Shown in pieces: positions 1 to 10,639 of a stretch of DNA of 64,000 bases (the stretch's first letter is position 1; each line of letters opens with the position of its first letter). The DNA is from Allopusillimonas ginsengisoli (GTDB lineage Bacteria; Pseudomonadota; Gammaproteobacteria; Burkholderiales; Burkholderiaceae_B), in assembly GCF_004153455.1 (NCBI RefSeq), contig NZ_SDQE01000001.1, positions 372,001-436,000 on the forward strand, written 5' to 3'. The notes beneath the pieces are model-generated. The model was not told the DNA's origin. It ran no database searches and saw only the letters and a program-made list of their open reading frames with translations. The position numbers were made by a program, and so were the translations under genes.

Positions 1-2
1 TT

Positions 3-56
3 TTCATGCTCAAGACCGGCCAATGGCCCTTGAACGAGCAAACGAAGGCGGAGTAA
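3..56 (+). CDS. possible 3' end of an unidentified upstream gene
   Basis: An open frame enters from the left edge and stops at TAA 54-56, reading ...MLKTGQWPLNEQTKAE. It ends 23 bases before the integrase start, the spacing expected of a small gene just upstream of a recombinase in a mobile element (for example an excisionase-type or cargo gene). Too little is visible to name a family, and it could be chance. Confidence 0.25.
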   Translation, partial: FMLKTGQWPLNEQTKAE

Positions 57-79
57 GCATAAGCAGCAGGAGCATCGTG

Positions 80-1345
80 ATGGCAGTCGAAGCAGTAGCG
101 AAGACCGGCTTCCCCGGCATCTGGATACACGGCAAATCGATCCGCGTGGACTTCATGCACCAGGGCGTGCGCCATCGGCATACGCTTGGACTTGACCCCA
201 CCAAAGCAAACCTCAAGCACGCCGCGCGTCTGCGCAGTGCGGCTCTGTATGCGTTGCGCACCGGCACCTACAACGAAGCAGAAATGTTTCCGCACACGCG
301 CCCAGCGGAAAGCACTGCCCAAACCAGCAAGCGCCTGGTCGACCTGTGCGACCGCTACAAGCCGCTCAAGGCGGTCGACATCACACCGGAAACACAGTCA
401 CGCTACGAGAACGCGCTAAACGTCTGCCTGGAGACGATCGGCCGCGACCGCCAAGTCGACGCGCTCAAGCCCGCCGACATCCAGCAGTTGCGAGTCGATC
501 TGATCGCCACCCGCGCGGTCTCTACCGTCAACCACTACCTCGCAACCTTCTCCGGCTTCCTGTACTGGTGCGAAGACAACGGATACTGCAAGGATCTGGC
601 CAAGCATTGCACCCGCTTCACCAAAAGCCACAAAGACCCCGACCCGTTGAGCTTCGAGGAGTATCAGTTGCTCATTGATAAAGGCTGCATACACCCGATT
701 GACCGGGCGGCAGTCACGTTGGCGGTCTATACCGGACTACGCCCCGGCGAACTGCTGGCATTGGCTTTGGAGGACGTGGCCACCGACCTGAGCAAGATTA
801 CGGTACGCCGGTCAGTGACCCAATCCATGACGTTCAAGGTTCCCAAGACAAACAAGGAACGCACCGTCTTGCTGTTCCCGCCCGCCCGTGAGGCACTGCG
901 GGTGCTTATCGAGGACGCCAAACATCGCAAGCCCGCTGATCTGCAAGTCTGGCTAAACCGCCATGAATCGCGTACCGACCGCGTGCGCGTTCTCCTGTCG
1001 CCCAAAACTCAAGCACGCAGGAAGGAAGTCAACGAATTCTTTGTGCCCAGCGCCTGGAATACCAAATGGAGCAACCTGGTCCGACGGGCGGAGATTCGCC
1101 CACGCCCACCCTATCAGACGCGGCACACCTACGCATGCTGGAATCTGACGGCTCGCGGAAACTTGGCCTTTATCGCCAATCAGATGGGCCACAATGATTA
1201 CTCCATGCTCGTGCAAGTGTACGCGCGCTGGATAGATTCAGAGTCTCCCAGCGAGCTGGAACGTATCTGGGAGAGCATGCAAAACATGCGTCAAATTGTC
1301 CCAAATTTGTCCCAAGAAAACCGCGAAGAAACAGTAACTATTTGA
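80..1345 (+). CDS. tyrosine recombinase / phage-type integrase
   Basis: Site-specific recombinase of about 421 residues that would integrate or excise a mobile element. The N-terminal 60-70 residues resemble the arm-type DNA-binding module of phage integrases ([13 protein letters not shown]). A core-binding region spans about 100-200. The catalytic domain shows Arg221 in TGLRPGELL, the Arg348-His349 box, His371 in MGH and the nucleophile Tyr381 in VYARW. The ATG at 80 is preferred over the in-frame ATG at 23 because AGGAG (68-72) lies 7 bases upstream of it. The gene ends 5 bases before mutS and points into it, so the rest of the element should lie left of the window. No other phage or conjugation gene is visible. 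The family is confident; the element type is unknown. Confidence 0.9.
   Translation: MAVEAVAKTGFPGIWIHGKSIRVDFMHQGVRHRHTLGLDPTKANLKHAARLRSAALYALRTGTYNEAEMFPHTRPAESTAQTSKRLVDLCDRYKPLKAVDITPETQSRYENALNVCLETIGRDRQVDALKPADIQQLRVDLIATRAVSTVNHYLATFSGFLYWCEDNGYCKDLAKHCTRFTKSHKDPDPLSFEEYQLLIDKGCIHPIDRAAVTLAVYTGLRPGELLALALEDVATDLSKITVRRSVTQSMTFKVPKTNKERTVLLFPPAREALRVLIEDAKHRKPADLQVWLNRHESRTDRVRVLLSPKTQARRKEVNEFFVPSAWNTKWSNLVRRAEIRPRPPYQTRHTYACWNLTARGNLAFIANQMGHNDYSMLVQVYARWIDSESPSELERIWESMQNMRQIVPNLSQENREETVTI
1292..1313 (+). repeat. short tandem repeat at the 3' end of the integrase gene
   Basis: Two near-identical copies of CAAATTGTCCC / CAAATTTGTCCC run head to tail inside the last codons of the integrase. 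Repeats at an integrase 3' end are often part of the attachment core or recombinase arm sites, so this is a candidate att-proximal element. That role is inference only; no second copy is visible in the window. Confidence 0.3.
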
Positions 1346-1350
1346 TTTGT

Positions 1351-4104
1351 ATGAATAAAACCGATTCATCTTCGCACACCCCCATGATGCAGCAATACCT
1401 GCGCCTCAAAGCCGAGGCCGGCTCGCATCTGCTGTTCTATCGCATGGGCGACTTCTATGAGATGTTCTACGAAGATGCTGAGCGCGGTGCGCGGTTGCTC
1501 AACCTCACCTTGACCAAACGGGGCTCGTCCAATGGCGCCCCCATTCCGATGGCGGGCGTTCCCTTCCATTCGATGGAAGGCTATTTGGCGCGGCTGGTGG
1601 CGCTGGGCGAATCGGTTGCCATCTGTGAGCAAATTGGTGATCCAGCCACCGCCAAGGGCCCAGTGGAGCGCAAGATCGTACGCATCGTGACGCCTGGCAC
1701 GCTCACCGACGACGCTCTGCTGCCAGCCAAGGCTGATCGGGTGATTGCCGCGGTGTGGACGGCGCGCGTCAATCGCGCCGAGCGCACGGGGCTGGCGTGG
1801 ATGAATCTGGCCAACGGCGAATTCAGCGTGTGTGAGTGCACGCCGGATATGTTGGATACAGAATTGCACCGGCTGGATCCCGCCGAACTCGTCTACGCAG
1901 AAAGCGCAAGGCTGGCCGGGCATGACGGTATGGCCCTCAGCGCCATACCGGACTGGCATTTTGACATTGATAGCGCTCGCAATGTGCTGCATACCCACTT
2001 CAAACTGGATACGCTGGCCAGCTTTGGCATGGCTGACCTGCCTGTTGCCACCTGCGCGGCGGGTGCGCTACTGCGTTATGTCAGCCGTACGCAATCGCAG
2101 TCACTCTCTCATATACAGGCGATCCGGGTGGATCAGTCTGGCGAATACCTGGTGCTGGACCCCGTTACCCGCAAGAACCTGGAGCTCACCGAAACCATTG
2201 CCGGCGAGTCCAGCCCTACCTTGTTTTCGACGCTGGATCACTGCCAGACACCCATGGGCAGCCGCCTGTTAAGACGCTGGCTGCACCACCCTCTGCGCGA
2301 CAACGCACCGGCGCTGGCACGCCAGTGGGTGATTGCGGCGTTTCTGTCTGCGCCGCCCGGAGGCGAAGCGCTGGACGCAGAGCCTGCGCTCGATGCGCTG
2401 CGCCGCATGCTGGATCGCTATCCCGATATTGAACGCATCGCCACGCGCATTTCCATGCGTTCTGTGCGTCCGCGCGAACTGGCCAGCCTGCGTGAAGCGC
2501 TGGCCCTGCTGCCACAGCTCGCGCAAACACTCTTGTCGTCTTTTGGCGCGGAGCCTCGGGTACAGGCCTTTGCGCAAAGCATTGCGCTGGATCCATCGCT
2601 GGCCGAGCTGCTTCACAATGCCATTGATCCCGAGCCTGCGCTGCTGGTGCGCGAAGGCGGGGTCATCGCCGCAGGGTACGACGATGAGCTGGACGAGCTG
2701 CGCCGATTGGCCACCGACAGCGGCGAATTTCTGATCGCACTCGAAGCGCGGGAACGCGAGCGCACCGGGATCAGCACGCTCAAGGTGGAGTACAACCGGG
2801 TACACGGATTCTATATCGAAGTGTCTCGCGCTCAGGCCGACAAGGTTCCGGCCGAATATCGCCGTCGTCAGACGCTGAAGAATGCCGAACGCTATATCAC
2901 CCCAGAACTCAAGTCTTGGGAAGACAAAGTCTTGTCCGCCAAGGATCGCAGTCTCACTCGTGAAAAATGGCTGTTCGAACAAGTGCTGGACCTACTGGGC
3001 GAACAGGCCAAGGGGCTGTCAGCATGCGCGGCAGCGCTGGCCGAGATTGATGCACTTGCCGCATTGGCCAGTCACGCCTTCCTGAACGACTGGTCTGCGC
3101 CCGAATTGGGTGAGCATGGCGAAATCCAGATCGAAGCGGGACGCCATCCCGTCGTGGAACACAGTATCGAACAGTTCACCCCCAACGATTGCGAGCTGGG
3201 CCCGCAACGCCGCATGCTGTTGATCACCGGGCCGAACATGGGCGGCAAGTCTACCTATATGCGTCAGGTAGCGCTGATAGCGCTGCTGGCGCGCGTGGGC
3301 AGTTTTGTGCCGGCGCGCTCAGCCCGAATCGGCAAGATAGATCGTATCTTCACGCGTATCGGCGCCGCGGATGACCTGGCCGGCGGGCGTTCCACATTCA
3401 TGATGGAAATGACCGAGGCGGCCGCCATTCTGTCCGCCAGCACACCCAACAGCCTGGTGCTCATGGATGAGATCGGGCGAGGCACCTCCACCTACGATGG
3501 CCTGGCCCTGGCCTGGGCCATTGCCCATCGGCTGCTGTCGCACAACCAGGCGCTGACGCTGTTTGCCACACATTATTTCGAGATCACGCGACTGCCAACC
3601 GAATCGCCGGTGGCGGCCAATGTGCATCTGGCTGCCGCCGAATCGGCAACAGGCATCGTTTTCCTGCATGAGGTGCGCTCTGGCCCGGCCAGCCGCAGCT
3701 ATGGCATTCAGGTCGCGCAGCGCGCCGGCGTCCCGCAGGCAGTGATCCGCCATGCCAGCCGGGAACTGGCGCGTCTGGAAGCCAGTGGAGCGCCTACCCC
3801 GCAACTGGATTTGTTCACGATGGCGGCCGCGCAGTCAGCGGAGACCCTGGCGGACGCGGCGGAGGACGCAGACGTATCTGCCAGATCTGCGACGGCCGAC
3901 GCGAACCTGCCGGTGGCAGCGCATCTGGACGGCGCGCAGGCAGAACAACGCCACACCGCTCCAGGCCCAGACATCGGACATCATTCAGACGATGCCGACG
4001 CGCAGGCCCTGCTGCAAACACTGGCCGAGCTGGATCCGGATTCACTGACACCACGCGCAGCACTCGATCTGCTGTACCAACTGCGTCAAGACTATCTCAA
4101 ATGA
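1351..4104 (+). CDS. mutS: DNA mismatch repair protein MutS
   Basis: Recognises mismatches and small loops and recruits MutL for methyl-directed repair. It is about 917 residues, long for the family because of an acidic, Ala-rich linker at about 835-890 before the conserved C-terminal tail. Visible motifs are the mismatch-wedging Phe35-Tyr36-Glu37 in GDFYEMF, Walker [10 protein letters not shown] near 627, and the Walker B/signature region [12 protein letters not shown] near 704. ATG 1351 is preferred to the upstream in-frame TTG 1342 because the protein aligns naturally from MNKTD. There is no clear ribosome-binding site, and only 5 bases separate it from the integrase stop, so expression may depend on transcription through the mobile element. 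It overlaps the next gene by ATGA. Confidence 0.97.
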   Translation: MNKTDSSSHTPMMQQYLRLKAEAGSHLLFYRMGDFYEMFYEDAERGARLLNLTLTKRGSSNGAPIPMAGVPFHSMEGYLARLVALGESVAICEQIGDPATAKGPVERKIVRIVTPGTLTDDALLPAKADRVIAAVWTARVNRAERTGLAWMNLANGEFSVCECTPDMLDTELHRLDPAELVYAESARLAGHDGMALSAIPDWHFDIDSARNVLHTHFKLDTLASFGMADLPVATCAAGALLRYVSRTQSQSLSHIQAIRVDQSGEYLVLDPVTRKNLELTETIAGESSPTLFSTLDHCQTPMGSRLLRRWLHHPLRDNAPALARQWVIAAFLSAPPGGEALDAEPALDALRRMLDRYPDIERIATRISMRSVRPRELASLREALALLPQLAQTLLSSFGAEPRVQAFAQSIALDPSLAELLHNAIDPEPALLVREGGVIAAGYDDELDELRRLATDSGEFLIALEARERERTGISTLKVEYNRVHGFYIEVSRAQADKVPAEYRRRQTLKNAERYITPELKSWEDKVLSAKDRSLTREKWLFEQVLDLLGEQAKGLSACAAALAEIDALAALASHAFLNDWSAPELGEHGEIQIEAGRHPVVEHSIEQFTPNDCELGPQRRMLLITGPNMGGKSTYMRQVALIALLARVGSFVPARSARIGKIDRIFTRIGAADDLAGGRSTFMMEMTEAAAILSASTPNSLVLMDEIGRGTSTYDGLALAWAIAHRLLSHNQALTLFATHYFEITRLPTESPVAANVHLAAAESATGIVFLHEVRSGPASRSYGIQVAQRAGVPQAVIRHASRELARLEASGAPTPQLDLFTMAAAQSAETLADAAEDADVSARSATADANLPVAAHLDGAQAEQRHTAPGPDIGHHSDDADAQALLQTLAELDPDSLTPRAALDLLYQLRQDYLK

Positions 4105-5288
4105 ATATTGATCACCCCCTGGACTTGTTGGGCGGCCTCACGCCACGTGTCTTCATGCAACGCTATTGGCAGCGGCGGCCGCTGCTGATTCGCCAGGCCA
4201 TTCCTGGTTTCATCCCTTCGCTGTCGATTGCTGACATACGTCAATTGGTCAAACGCGAGGAGGTCGAATCGCGCCTGATCTGGCACGACGCGAACGGCTG
4301 GAACATGAAATCAGGGCCGTTTGCCCGGCTCCCTGCCGCCCGTCGTCCGAACTGGACGGCGCTGGCGCAAAGTGTCGATCTACATGACGACGGCACGGCG
4401 GCGCTCATGCAACAGTTCCGCTTTATCGCTGACGCTCGGCTGGATGATGCCATGATCAGCATTGCCTCTCCGGGCGGCGGTGTTGGCCCTCATTTCGACA
4501 GCTACGACGTATTCCTGCTGCAGGCCCATGGCCGCCGCCGCTGGCGCATCAGCCAGCAAAAAGACTTGTCTTTGGAGCCTGGCCTGCCACTCAAGATTCT
4601 CCGCCATTTTCAGGCTGATGAAGAATACGTGCTTGAGCCCGGGGATATGCTGTATCTGCCACCACACGCCGCGCACGACGGGGTTGCGTTGGATGACTGC
4701 ATGACAATATCCATCGGATTTCGGGCGCCCACGCAGGCGGCGCTGGCCTGCGGCATGCTGGAAGCGGCCAATGATCAAGTCATGGCCAATCTGGGCGACA
4801 ACGGCGGCCTGTATGCAAGCCCGGTCATTCCCGGCCCTTCGCTGGCCGCTACGTATAAAGATGCCGGCGAACCTGCCACCGAAACCCCGGCCGCTTTACC
4901 GCAGCGCCTGGTCGATGCCACACTTGCTGCGATCAACAAGATACGGTTCAACGAACAACTGGCTGCCCGCTTTCTTGGCATATGGCTGACCGAGCCGCCC
5001 GCCAGCGCGTACTTTGAACCTGCGGACCAAGCACCCTCTTTCGACCAAGGCTTGCCTGCGTCAGGCGTGCTTGCGCTGGACCGCTGTACACGCATGATGT
5101 ATCGGAATCGGCAACTCTTCGTCAATGGCGAAGTCGCGGGCGTGGCAGCCAGCGCCGTTTTGCGTCGCCTGGCCGATGAGCGCCGTCTGCTGTGCACACC
5201 CGCTCTTGCCCGCCGGCTCAACGACGCTGAACTGGGTGTGCTGGCGCAATGGCTGGAAGACGGATGGCTGCATTATGTTGAAGACTGA
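4101..5288 (+). CDS. RoxA/YcfD-like cupin (JmjC-fold) ribosomal protein oxygenase
   Basis: Member of the 2-oxoglutarate/Fe(II) oxygenases related to E. coli YcfD/RoxA, which hydroxylates an arginine of ribosomal protein L16. The N-terminal [20 protein letters not shown] is the family signature. The iron-binding facial triad is visible as His131-x-Asp133 in [10 protein letters not shown] plus a distal His near 190 (PPHAAHDG). A C-terminal winged-helix-like region (about 290-395) ends the protein, and 395 residues matches the family. The start overlaps the mutS stop (ATGA), so translation is probably coupled. The substrate is inferred from the family. Confidence 0.85.
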   Translation: MNIDHPLDLLGGLTPRVFMQRYWQRRPLLIRQAIPGFIPSLSIADIRQLVKREEVESRLIWHDANGWNMKSGPFARLPAARRPNWTALAQSVDLHDDGTAALMQQFRFIADARLDDAMISIASPGGGVGPHFDSYDVFLLQAHGRRRWRISQQKDLSLEPGLPLKILRHFQADEEYVLEPGDMLYLPPHAAHDGVALDDCMTISIGFRAPTQAALACGMLEAANDQVMANLGDNGGLYASPVIPGPSLAATYKDAGEPATETPAALPQRLVDATLAAINKIRFNEQLAARFLGIWLTEPPASAYFEPADQAPSFDQGLPASGVLALDRCTRMMYRNRQLFVNGEVAGVAASAVLRRLADERRLLCTPALARRLNDAELGVLAQWLEDGWLHYVED

Positions 5289-5339
5289 TCCTTCGCCTGA
5301 ATCAAAAAATCCGCACGAAATGTGACAAGCCGCACGGGA

Positions 5340-5469
5340 TTTATTTCCATTTTGCTGCCAAACCGGCGAAAAATAAGCTTATAAGCAATATGGAAATAAA
5401 AAACCCTTCGTTCGCGCATGACGCTTGGCTCTCTAGAATGGTGACATACCTTCTTTGCGAGAGTGCGTC
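5340..5469 (+). promoter_or_regulatory. palindrome-rich promoter region of cysJ
   Basis: Three symmetric elements lie upstream of a TAGAAT -10 (5434-5439). An 11-bp perfect inverted repeat TTTATTTCCAT (5340-5350) / ATGGAAATAAA (5390-5400) flanks a 10-bp palindrome ATAAGCTTAT (5373-5382). That palindrome overlaps a direct repeat of ATAAGC (5373-5378 and 5381-5386). No good -35 is seen, which fits an activated promoter. A CysB-type LysR activator is the natural candidate because the operon reduces sulfite, but the sites were not matched to a measured consensus. Confidence 0.55.
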
Positions 5470-7263
5470 ATGCTGGCCCCATCTTATCTGCCCGAATCCA
5501 AACATCCTTTGATCACTGAGCTTGCCGACAGCCTGGACAATAGCGCGCTCAGTTGGTTATCAGGGTATTTTGCAGGTGTCGCCCAGGGCCGCCAATACGC
5601 GCCAGCACCGGCTCCGGTCATCAGCGCCGTCACGGAAACCAGTACGGCCAAACGCCTTACCATTCTCTATGGCAGCCAGACCGGCAATGCCAAGCGCGTC
5701 GCCGAAGCGCTTTCCGAGCGCGTAAGCAGTGAAGGCCTGCAGGTGCGACTGGTGCGCGCCGACCGCTACGCTACGCGCGAACTCAAGGACGAGGATCTGC
5801 TGTATATCGTGATGAGCACGCAGGGCGACGGAGAGCCGCCAGACGACTCCATTGCATTTGTGGAGTTCCTCAACAGCCGGCGGGCGCCCAAGCTGCCTCA
5901 GCTCAAGTATGCTGTACTCGGCCTGGGCGATTCCAGTTACCCCCTGTTCTGCGGCATCTCTCAACACATCGATGCGCGGCTGGCGGAACTGGGCGCCGAA
6001 CGGCTGCAAGAGGCAGGCACCGCGGATCTTGATATCGATACCGTTGCCGCGCCGTGGCAGGACGCCGCCCTGGAGCAGGCCCGCAAAGAGCTCAAGCAGA
6101 GCGTCGCGCCGACTGCCAGCGTTACCGCGTTGCGCCCGAAAACACCGGCCATCACCCGCGACCAACCGTTCCTGGCAGAACTTCTGCTCAATCAACCTAT
6201 CACGGGCCGTGGCAGCGACAAGGATATACGCCATCTCGAAATCTCACTGGAAGGCAGTCCCCTCAGCTATCAACCCGGCGATGCCCTGGGCGTATGGCCT
6301 ACTCAGTCGGACGAGCTGGTCAGCCGGGTGCTGGACACCTTGGATCTGGATGGGGGAACGTCTGTCACAGTCAATGGAACCACCCGCGCGCTGCGCGAGT
6401 GGCTCCACAGCCACCGCGAGCTTACCCAAATCACGCGGCCTTTTCTGGTCGCACACGCTGACCGCGCAGGCAGCGAGACGCTGAAAGCACTGCTGCAGCC
6501 AGACGGTATTGCAGACTTTCGCCAATTGCTGGAAACCCGTCAGTTGATCGACGTCTTGCGCACTTGGCCTGCAAGCTGGACGCCGCAGGAATTCGTGCAG
6601 GCGCTTCGTCCGCTGGCGCCGCGCATGTACTCCATCGCCTCCAGCCAGTCCGCCGTCGACGAAGAAGTGCATTTGACCCTGGCCCACGTAGGATACGAGC
6701 AGGAAGGCGAGGAGCGCTGGGGTGTTGCATCGCATTTTCTCACTACCCTGGCCGAAGGCGACAAGCTGCCCATCTTCATCGAAGAGAACACGCGCTTCCG
6801 CCTGCCCGAAGATACCTCTCGCGATATCATCATGATCGGTCCCGGCACCGGTATTGCCCCCTTCCGGGCCTTCGTGCAAGAGCGCGCCGCCACGCAGGCG
6901 AGCGGCCGCAACTGGCTGTTCTTTGGCAACCCTCATTTCTCGACAGACTTTCTGTACCAGACTGAATGGCAGCGCGCCCTGCAGGACGGCGATCTGCACC
7001 GTCTGGATCTGGCCTTCTCGCGCGATCAGTCCGAGAAAGTGTATGTCCAGCACAGATTGCTTGAGCGCGCAGGCGATCTCTATGCCTGGATCCAGGATGG
7101 CGCGCATGTGTATGTGTGCGGCGACGCCAACCACATGGCCAAGGATGTGCACCAGGCGCTTCTACACATTGCCCAGCAGGAAGGCGGGCTGGATGAAGCC
7201 CAGGCACGGGCATGGCTGGATGAACTGGCCGCGCAAGGCCGCTACGCCCGCGACGTTTATTGA
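5470..7263 (+). CDS. cysJ: NADPH-sulfite reductase flavoprotein (alpha) subunit
   Basis: Carries electrons from NADPH through FAD and FMN to the CysI hemoprotein in assimilatory sulfite reduction. It has about 597 residues, normal for CysJ. In order: an N-terminal segment, a flavodoxin-like FMN domain (about 60-200, starting LTILYGSQTGNAKRVAE), a connecting/FAD domain with RMYSIASSQ near 388, GVASHFL, and an NADPH-binding domain with GPGTGIAPFRAF near 460 and the C-terminal RYARDVY. The ATG at 5470 is taken over an upstream in-frame TTG because the family aligns from here. It is first in cysJ-cysI-cysG. A strong hairpin follows its stop, so subunit ratios may be set after transcription. Confidence 0.96.
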   Translation: MLAPSYLPESKHPLITELADSLDNSALSWLSGYFAGVAQGRQYAPAPAPVISAVTETSTAKRLTILYGSQTGNAKRVAEALSERVSSEGLQVRLVRADRYATRELKDEDLLYIVMSTQGDGEPPDDSIAFVEFLNSRRAPKLPQLKYAVLGLGDSSYPLFCGISQHIDARLAELGAERLQEAGTADLDIDTVAAPWQDAALEQARKELKQSVAPTASVTALRPKTPAITRDQPFLAELLLNQPITGRGSDKDIRHLEISLEGSPLSYQPGDALGVWPTQSDELVSRVLDTLDLDGGTSVTVNGTTRALREWLHSHRELTQITRPFLVAHADRAGSETLKALLQPDGIADFRQLLETRQLIDVLRTWPASWTPQEFVQALRPLAPRMYSIASSQSAVDEEVHLTLAHVGYEQEGEERWGVASHFLTTLAEGDKLPIFIEENTRFRLPEDTSRDIIMIGPGTGIAPFRAFVQERAATQASGRNWLFFGNPHFSTDFLYQTEWQRALQDGDLHRLDLAFSRDQSEKVYVQHRLLERAGDLYAWIQDGAHVYVCGDANHMAKDVHQALLHIAQQEGGLDEAQARAWLDELAAQGRYARDVY

Positions 7264-7273
7264 ACTCAGGCCG

Positions 7274-7313
7274 ACATGGCAGGTTCGGGCCCGACAACCC
7301 GGGCCTGCCATGT
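7274..7313 (+). terminator. hairpin between cysJ and cysI
   Basis: A perfect 10-bp stem ACATGGCAGG (7274-7283) / CCTGCCATGT (7304-7313) encloses a 20-base loop that can form a further CGGG/CCCG stem. GTTTTC follows. It sits 10 bases after the cysJ stop and 80 before cysI. It may be a partial terminator or an RNA-stability element; the short T-run argues against a full stop. Confidence 0.6.
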
Positions 7314-7393
7314 GGTTTTCAGCCGTGGTCCCGGGCTTGGCGCGGACGCGCCACCCTCTACGACCGTATGCATCAATCAGGAATCAAGACAGC

Positions 7394-9124
7394 ATGACAA
7401 CCCCCTCAGCCGACGCTCCCGGCACGGATAAACCGCTTTCTCATCTCGAACACATCAAGGCCGAGAGCCGCCACCTGCGCGGCACCATTGCAGAAGGCCT
7501 GGCGGATCCGGTGACAGGCGCCATCAGCGACGACGACAACAAACTGCTCAAGTTTCATGGCAGCTATCAGCAGGATGATCGCGACATCCGCGACGAACGT
7601 CGCCGCCAGAAACTTGAGCCCGCCTATGCCTTCATGATTCGCGCGCGCTTGCCTGGCGGCGTGGTGCAGCCCCAGCAATGGCTGGCCTTTGACGATATCG
7701 CCCGCACTTATGCGTCGCGTGGCTTGCGCATTACCACGCGCCAAACGTTTCAGTGGCATGGCATTATCAAGCACAATCTCAAGCCCACCATGCAGGCCAT
7801 CCACAACGCCATGGCCACCACCATCGCAGCCTGTGGCGATATCAATCGTCAGGTCGTATGCTCCGTCAATCCTCATTTGTCCAGCGAGCATGCCATCGTC
7901 TGGGAGTGGGCCAAGAAGCTCTCCGATCACTTTATCCCCCGTACCCGCGCATATCACGAGATCTGGCTGGACGGCGAGAAAATCACTGATGAGCCCGAAG
8001 AGGAGCCCATTTATGGCGATACCTATCTGCCGCGCAAGTTCAAGATTGGCATCGCAGTACCGCCAACGAATGATATCGACGTATTTGCGCAGGATCTCGG
8101 CCTGATCGCCATCATCGAACATGGCAAGCTGCTGGGCTTTAACGTGGCGACCGGTGGGGGCATGGGCGCCACTCATGGCGATGATACAACTTACGCGCGC
8201 CTGGGCAGCCTGATTGGTTTTGTGCCACCGGAGCAAGCCATTGCGTTGGCCGAAGCCGTTGTGACGGTACAGCGCGACTACGGGAACCGATCAGAGCGAC
8301 AGCACGCTCGCCTCAAGTACACCATTGATCATAATGGCCTGGAATGGTTCAGGGACAAGGTCGAGGAGCGCGCCGGTTTTACGCTGGAGCCGGCCCGCCC
8401 CTATGCCTTTGTACGCAATGGTGATCGCTTTGGTTGGGAACAGGGCGAAGATGGCAACTGGCATTTGGGCCTGTACATTGAATCCGGCCGCCTGTGGGAT
8501 CAGGACGATCAAAAGCTCCAGACCGGCATACGCGAAATCGCCAAAATCCTGAAAGGCGAGTTCCGCATGACCTGTAACCAGAATCTGGTCATCTCCAACG
8601 TGGCAACCCGGGATCGCGCAAAGATAGACAAACTGGTTGCCCAATTTGGACTGGATGGCTACAAGGCGCAAAGCGGCATTCGCCGTCACAGCATTGCCTG
8701 TGTCGCCTTGCCGACCTGCGGACTGGCCATGGCCGAGAGCGAGCGATATGCACCGGCGCTGCTCAGCAAGCTCGAGACCATACTGGACAGCCATGGCCTG
8801 CTGGATGCGCCCATTCTGTTGCGCATTTCGGGCTGTCCCAACGGTTGCGCCCGGCCCTACCTGGCCGAAATTGCGCTGATTGGCCGCGCCCTGGGCCGTT
8901 ACGACCTGCGCCTGGGCGCGAACTTTACCGGTGAGCGGCTCAACGTCGTGTATCGCGAGAACATCGCGGAACCCGACATACTCCAAACGCTGGATGAGCT
9001 ATTCGGCGCCTATGCCAGAAACCGTGAACCGGACGAAAAGTTCGGCGACTACCTCATACGCAGCAATGTACTGCCTGCGCCAAGTGCCAATTTGATTCCG
9101 ATCCGGCTGGATACGGTGGCGTGA
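7394..9124 (+). CDS. cysI: NADPH-sulfite reductase hemoprotein (beta) subunit
   Basis: Catalyses the six-electron reduction of sulfite to sulfide at a coupled siroheme-Fe4S4 centre, using electrons from CysJ. It has 576 residues, as expected. The cluster cysteines are visible: Cys436-x5-Cys442 in CVALPTCG, and Cys481-x3-Cys485 in GCPNGC. The Arg/Lys-rich substrate loop ([13 protein letters not shown]) is also present. The start at 7394 has AGGAA at 7379-7383; the open frame continues far upstream inside cysJ, but that part is only shadow. It lies between cysJ and the siroheme-making cysG, so cofactor supply and enzyme are encoded together. Confidence 0.96.
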   Translation: MTTPSADAPGTDKPLSHLEHIKAESRHLRGTIAEGLADPVTGAISDDDNKLLKFHGSYQQDDRDIRDERRRQKLEPAYAFMIRARLPGGVVQPQQWLAFDDIARTYASRGLRITTRQTFQWHGIIKHNLKPTMQAIHNAMATTIAACGDINRQVVCSVNPHLSSEHAIVWEWAKKLSDHFIPRTRAYHEIWLDGEKITDEPEEEPIYGDTYLPRKFKIGIAVPPTNDIDVFAQDLGLIAIIEHGKLLGFNVATGGGMGATHGDDTTYARLGSLIGFVPPEQAIALAEAVVTVQRDYGNRSERQHARLKYTIDHNGLEWFRDKVEERAGFTLEPARPYAFVRNGDRFGWEQGEDGNWHLGLYIESGRLWDQDDQKLQTGIREIAKILKGEFRMTCNQNLVISNVATRDRAKIDKLVAQFGLDGYKAQSGIRRHSIACVALPTCGLAMAESERYAPALLSKLETILDSHGLLDAPILLRISGCPNGCARPYLAEIALIGRALGRYDLRLGANFTGERLNVVYRENIAEPDILQTLDELFGAYARNREPDEKFGDYLIRSNVLPAPSANLIPIRLDTVA

Positions 9125-9155
9125 TCACTGGCTCGGACGCTTCCACCGGACTACC

Positions 9156-10571
9156 ATGAGATTATTCCCTCTGTTTGCCAATCTCTCTCAACGCCGCGTG
9201 CTGGTGATCGGTGGCGGTGCAGTTGCCGAGCGCAAGATCAAAAGTTTGCTGGTCTCCGATGCCGACATCACGGTCGGCGCGCCCGCGCTCACTGAAACGC
9301 TGGCAGAACTCGCCAGGCAGCACCGCATACAACATCTGCCCGGCACTTTCGAGGAAAACTGGCTGGATGGCGTCTGGCTTGTGATCGCCGCCACTGACGA
9401 TCGCGCACTGAACCGGCAAATCGCCGAGCTTGCCGAGCAACGCCGTCTCCTCATCAATGTGGTGGACGACCCTGAACTGTCTTCTTTCCAAGTCCCTTCC
9501 ATTGTCGACCGTTCTCCCTTGACCATCGCCATTTCATCGGCGGGCCATGCGCCTGTGTTGGCACGCCGGGTGCGCGAACGCATCGAAAGCCTGTTCGACC
9601 ACAGCATAGGCGCCCTCGGCGCATTGGCGGCCCGTTACCGTCCTGCGATTCGCAAGGCTCGCCCTGACCTGCGGCAACGCAGGGAGTTCTACGACTGGAT
9701 GCTGGACGGACCGGTGGCCGACGCGTTGAAGCGGCAACAACCTATCGAAGCCGAAAAATGGCTGGAAGACGGCTTGGCCAGTCAGACGACTGCACCGCAA
9801 GGCAAGGTGCTGCTGGTCGGCGCAGGGCCTGGCGACCCCGGGCTGCTGACCCTCAAGGCTTTGCGAGCCCTGAACGAGGCCGATGTCATTCTTTATGATC
9901 GCCTGGTTGCGCCAGATATCCTGGAGCTGGCGCGCCGCGACGCCGTTCAGATCGCCGTGGGCAAACGCCCGGGCGAAAATCATGATGCAACCCAGGCACG
10001 CATCCACGCCTTGATGCTTGCGCATGCCAATCAGGGCCATAGGGTGGTCCGCCTGAAAGGTGGAGACGCCTTTATTTTTGGCCGCGGCGGCGAGGAACTG
10101 CAGTTTCTGCGCGCCCATGGCATTGCCTACGAGGTAGTACCGGGCATTACCGCTGCATTGGCCTGCTCGGCTTATGCAGGCGTGCCACTGACCCATCGCG
10201 ATTATGCACAATCCGTCACGCTGGTCACCGCTCACTGCCGGGAGGGCGCCATGCTTGAAGACTGGTCCGCACTGGCCCGTGAAAAGCAGACTCTGGCCTT
10301 TTATATGCCCGTCAGCCAGCTCGAATGGCTGGCCGAGCAATTGATGACGCATGGCCGATCCGGGGAAACGCCTTTTGTCATTGTGGAAAACGGCACGCGT
10401 CCGGAGCAGCGGGTGTTGCAGGGGCGTTTGAAATCACTGGCGCAATCCGCTCAGGCAAATCACATCGCTTCGCCTTCTTTGCTGCTGGTTGGTGAAGTGG
10501 CTGGCCTGGCGCCAGATCTGGAATGGTTCGGCGCCAGCATCAAGGCCGGGAGCCTGGTTCCCGCCGATTAA
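9156..10571 (+). CDS. cysG: siroheme synthase (multifunctional CysG)
   Basis: Makes siroheme for CysI. The N-terminal half (about 1-210) has the Rossmann motif [11 protein letters not shown] of precorrin-2 dehydrogenase/sirohydrochlorin ferrochelatase. The C-terminal half (about 215-471) is uroporphyrinogen-III methyltransferase, with [22 protein letters not shown], the [17 protein letters not shown] loop and VPGITAALA. The 471-residue length matches full trifunctional CysG. It follows cysI by 31 bases on the same strand and is closed by a hairpin. Confidence 0.95.
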   Translation: MRLFPLFANLSQRRVLVIGGGAVAERKIKSLLVSDADITVGAPALTETLAELARQHRIQHLPGTFEENWLDGVWLVIAATDDRALNRQIAELAEQRRLLINVVDDPELSSFQVPSIVDRSPLTIAISSAGHAPVLARRVRERIESLFDHSIGALGALAARYRPAIRKARPDLRQRREFYDWMLDGPVADALKRQQPIEAEKWLEDGLASQTTAPQGKVLLVGAGPGDPGLLTLKALRALNEADVILYDRLVAPDILELARRDAVQIAVGKRPGENHDATQARIHALMLAHANQGHRVVRLKGGDAFIFGRGGEELQFLRAHGIAYEVVPGITAALACSAYAGVPLTHRDYAQSVTLVTAHCREGAMLEDWSALAREKQTLAFYMPVSQLEWLAEQLMTHGRSGETPFVIVENGTRPEQRVLQGRLKSLAQSAQANHIASPSLLLVGEVAGLAPDLEWFGASIKAGSLVPAD

Positions 10572-10598
10572 GCGCCCGTTGATCGGCCAGCACTATCG

Positions 10599-10633
10599 CC
10601 AGCGCAATGGCGCCCTGAGGGCCATTGCGCTGG
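10599..10633. terminator. bidirectional terminator hairpin between cysG and bamC
   Basis: A perfect 13-bp stem CCAGCGCAATGGC (10599-10611) / GCCATTGCGCTGG (10621-10633) with a 9-base loop lies in the 68-bp gap between two convergent genes. It has no T-run, so it may stop transcription from either side imperfectly or protect both 3' ends. Confidence 0.65.
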
Positions 10634-10639
10634 TGTTCG

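Noticed and set aside
80-1345. Intact prophage
   Set aside because: Only the integrase is in the window; everything to its right is ordinary chromosome.
6854-7393. N-terminal extension of cysI into cysJ
   Set aside because: This part is an out-of-frame copy of cysJ. CysI homology begins at 7394, where a ribosome site is present.
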